NCBI GenBank assembly: GCA_037446575.1
Contig: JBBIII010000033.1
Location: forward strand, 1 to 25,691
DNA length: 25,691 nt
Reading direction: 5' to 3'
Source of the DNA: JBBIII01 sp037446575
GTDB lineage: Bacteria; Bacteroidota; Ignavibacteria; UBA10030
The notes under the pieces: generated by a model
What the model was told of the DNA's origin: nothing
The model's input: only the letters and a program-made list of their open reading frames with translations
Database searches by the model: none
Shown: positions 24,955-25,691 of the stretch, one piece after another
Numbering within the stretch: the stretch's first letter is position 1
Layout: every line of letters begins with the position of its first letter
Position numbers and translations under genes: made by a program

Positions 24955-25302
24955 ATGAAACTATTCATCAATCGGGATCAAGCCAAAGGATTGCTAGGCG
25001 GAACCAAGTTCGAACTCAATGCGAAAGTCGAACTTACAAATGATGAATCTGCGCTTGTGAGCAAATACAAAACAGAGAAGGAGGTTCTCCTTCAAAAAGA
25101 AATCAAGATACCTTTCACGGGCAAGGCTGTGGTCATCGACATCAACATTGGCAGTCTTGTCTCGGGTCAGACTTTCAAGTGCAAAGATATCGCTGACATT
25201 CTGGAGTACGAGAAGAACATCAAAGAAGCATGTGAGAATTTTAAAGGTTACCTCGAGGTAATGAAGCACTTCGGTGGGCAAGAAGTCATTGAATACAAAT
25301 AA
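24955..25302 (+). CDS. cassette protein of unknown function, 115 aa
   Basis: A 115-aa soluble protein with AAAGGAAC before its ATG. It reads as alternating beta strands and helices ('FELNAKVELTNDESALVSKY', 'KIPFTGKAVVIDINIGSLV') with a helical C-terminal part ('IADILEYEKNIKEACENFKG'). I do not recognise a family. Base use is noticeably richer in G and C than in the neighbouring chromosome, suggesting a different origin. It shares its cassette with a four-CxxC mini-protein starting 17 bp after its stop, so the two probably act together. Confidence 0.75.
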   Translation: MKLFINRDQAKGLLGGTKFELNAKVELTNDESALVSKYKTEKEVLLQKEIKIPFTGKAVVIDINIGSLVSGQTFKCKDIADILEYEKNIKEACENFKGYLEVMKHFGGQEVIEYK

Positions 25303-25319
25303 CAATAGGAGAATTGACT

Positions 25320-25487
25320 ATGGCAACGTGCAAAGAATGCAATGGCAAAGGCTCGACAAAATGTCCGAAATGTAATGGAACGGGAAGAGTTGGTGGTGGA
25401 GTATTGTCCTCTTCCCATCAGTGCAGCAACTGTCATGGTTCTGGAAAGGTCAAGTGTGGAGTGTGTCACGGCAAAGGACACATTTAG
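25320..25487 (+). CDS. 55-aa DnaJ-type zinc-finger mini-protein
   Basis: A 55-aa protein, too short for most gene finders, with four CxxCxGxG repeats: 'CKECNGKG', 'CPKCNGTG', 'CSNCHGSG' and 'CGVCHGKG'. This is the same repeat as in the cysteine-rich zinc-finger domain of DnaJ, here standing alone without J or substrate-binding domains. Eight cysteines would bind two zinc ions. AGGAG sits 8 bp before the ATG and the gene lies 17 bp after the 115-aa gene in the same cassette. A chaperone-like or protein/nucleic-acid-binding role is possible. Confidence 0.8.
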   Translation: MATCKECNGKGSTKCPKCNGTGRVGGGVLSSSHQCSNCHGSGKVKCGVCHGKGHI

Positions 25488-25504
25488 TGAATCGTAGGCA
25501 CAGC

Positions 25505-25647
25505 GCATAACAGGCAAAAGCACGACGCTCAGCTTAGTTTACTTGAGCGAATCACGACTGGCGTCGGATTCGCTCAATGCACTTGCTCACGAGAATTAGT
25601 TTTGAGGAGTTCGCAAGTGCACTGCGTGCTTTTGCCAAACGTTAGTT
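25505..25647 (+). repeat. attC-like site 5
   Basis: Left core GCATAAC (25505-25511), stem GGCAAAAGCACG / CGTGCTTTTGCC (12 bp exact), then AAAC and right core GTTAGTT (25641-25647). The sequence around the left core complements the start of its cassette at 24893. Confidence 0.88.
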
Positions 25648-25672
25648 GCCATGCTCGCACTGAGAAGTATAT

Positions 25673-25691
25673 ATGAAAGTTAATAAATCGA
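25673..25691 (+). CDS. start of next cassette gene (partial)
   Basis: The first six codons ('MKVNKS') of a possible gene begin 26 bp after the attC-like site 5 core, with GAGAAG upstream. The array therefore probably continues beyond the window. Nothing more can be said. Confidence 0.4.

Larger units (their letters stand above)
22130..25691 (+). mobile_element. integron-like cassette array (continues past the right edge)
   Basis: A recombinase gene is followed by one incomplete and five complete attC-like sites in the same orientation, delimiting cassettes of 635, 263, 661, 263 and 748 bp and the start of a further one. Each complete site has a TAACA-type left core, an exactly matching 12-13 bp stem and AAACGTTA at the right core. 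ORFs lie upstream of their attC on the plus strand, as in integrons. Cassette boundaries are set by analogy with known attC cleavage after the G of GTTRRRY. Confidence 0.82.

Overview
The window reads as an AT-rich chromosome segment of an FCB-group bacterium, most like Ignavibacteria/Chlorobi-type Bacteroidota. Two secreted proteins end in type IX secretion (T9SS) type A sorting domains with the 'QNYPNPFNP' signature. Starts are often TTG with weak Shine-Dalgarno sites. The rest is a mix of housekeeping genes and small accessory modules. The taxonomic placement is inference from these features.

Layout. 1-2693 (minus): purM, a DUF2721 membrane protein, a GT4 glycosyltransferase and the start of a Wzx-like flippase, tightly packed. 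2854-8712 (plus): a secreted/surface cluster with a small lipoprotein, an M30-like (hyicolysin-type) zinc metalloprotease with a T9SS tail, a tiny lipoprotein-like peptide, a second M30-like protease carrying a dockerin pair plus a T9SS tail, and a lipoprotein with a cohesin-like domain. The adjacent dockerin and cohesin suggest a surface-anchored protease. 8855-10776 (plus): a fumarylacetoacetate hydrolase family enzyme, a small membrane protein and an orphan ParA-like ATPase. 10821-11469 (minus): a Phd/YefM antitoxin with a frameshifted RelE/ParE toxin and a palindromic operator. 11506-12801 (minus): an acidic amino acid/dicarboxylate symporter. 12988-17969 (plus): valS, a PBECR-like/DUF2283 pair, an OsmC protein, a zinc-ribbon/SH3 membrane protein and a DUF4160/DUF2442 pair. 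17988-18539 (minus): a thioredoxin-fold protein. 18681-21869 (plus): an M28 aminopeptidase and an acyl-CoA synthetase.

22130-25691 is the most unusual part: an integron-like cassette array. A tyrosine recombinase is followed by five complete attC-like sites, each with a CATAAC/CTAAC left core, a 12-13 bp stem and an AAACGTTA right core, plus a sixth incomplete site fused to the recombinase stop codon. The cassettes hold an ORF-less stretch with inverted repeats, a GIY-YIG nuclease-fold protein, a two-gene cassette (115-aa unknown plus a 55-aa four-CxxC mini-protein), and a 263-bp ORF-less cassette present twice as exact copies flanking the GIY-YIG cassette. The recombinase appears to lack the extra insertion that marks canonical IntI and is transcribed toward the array instead of away from it.
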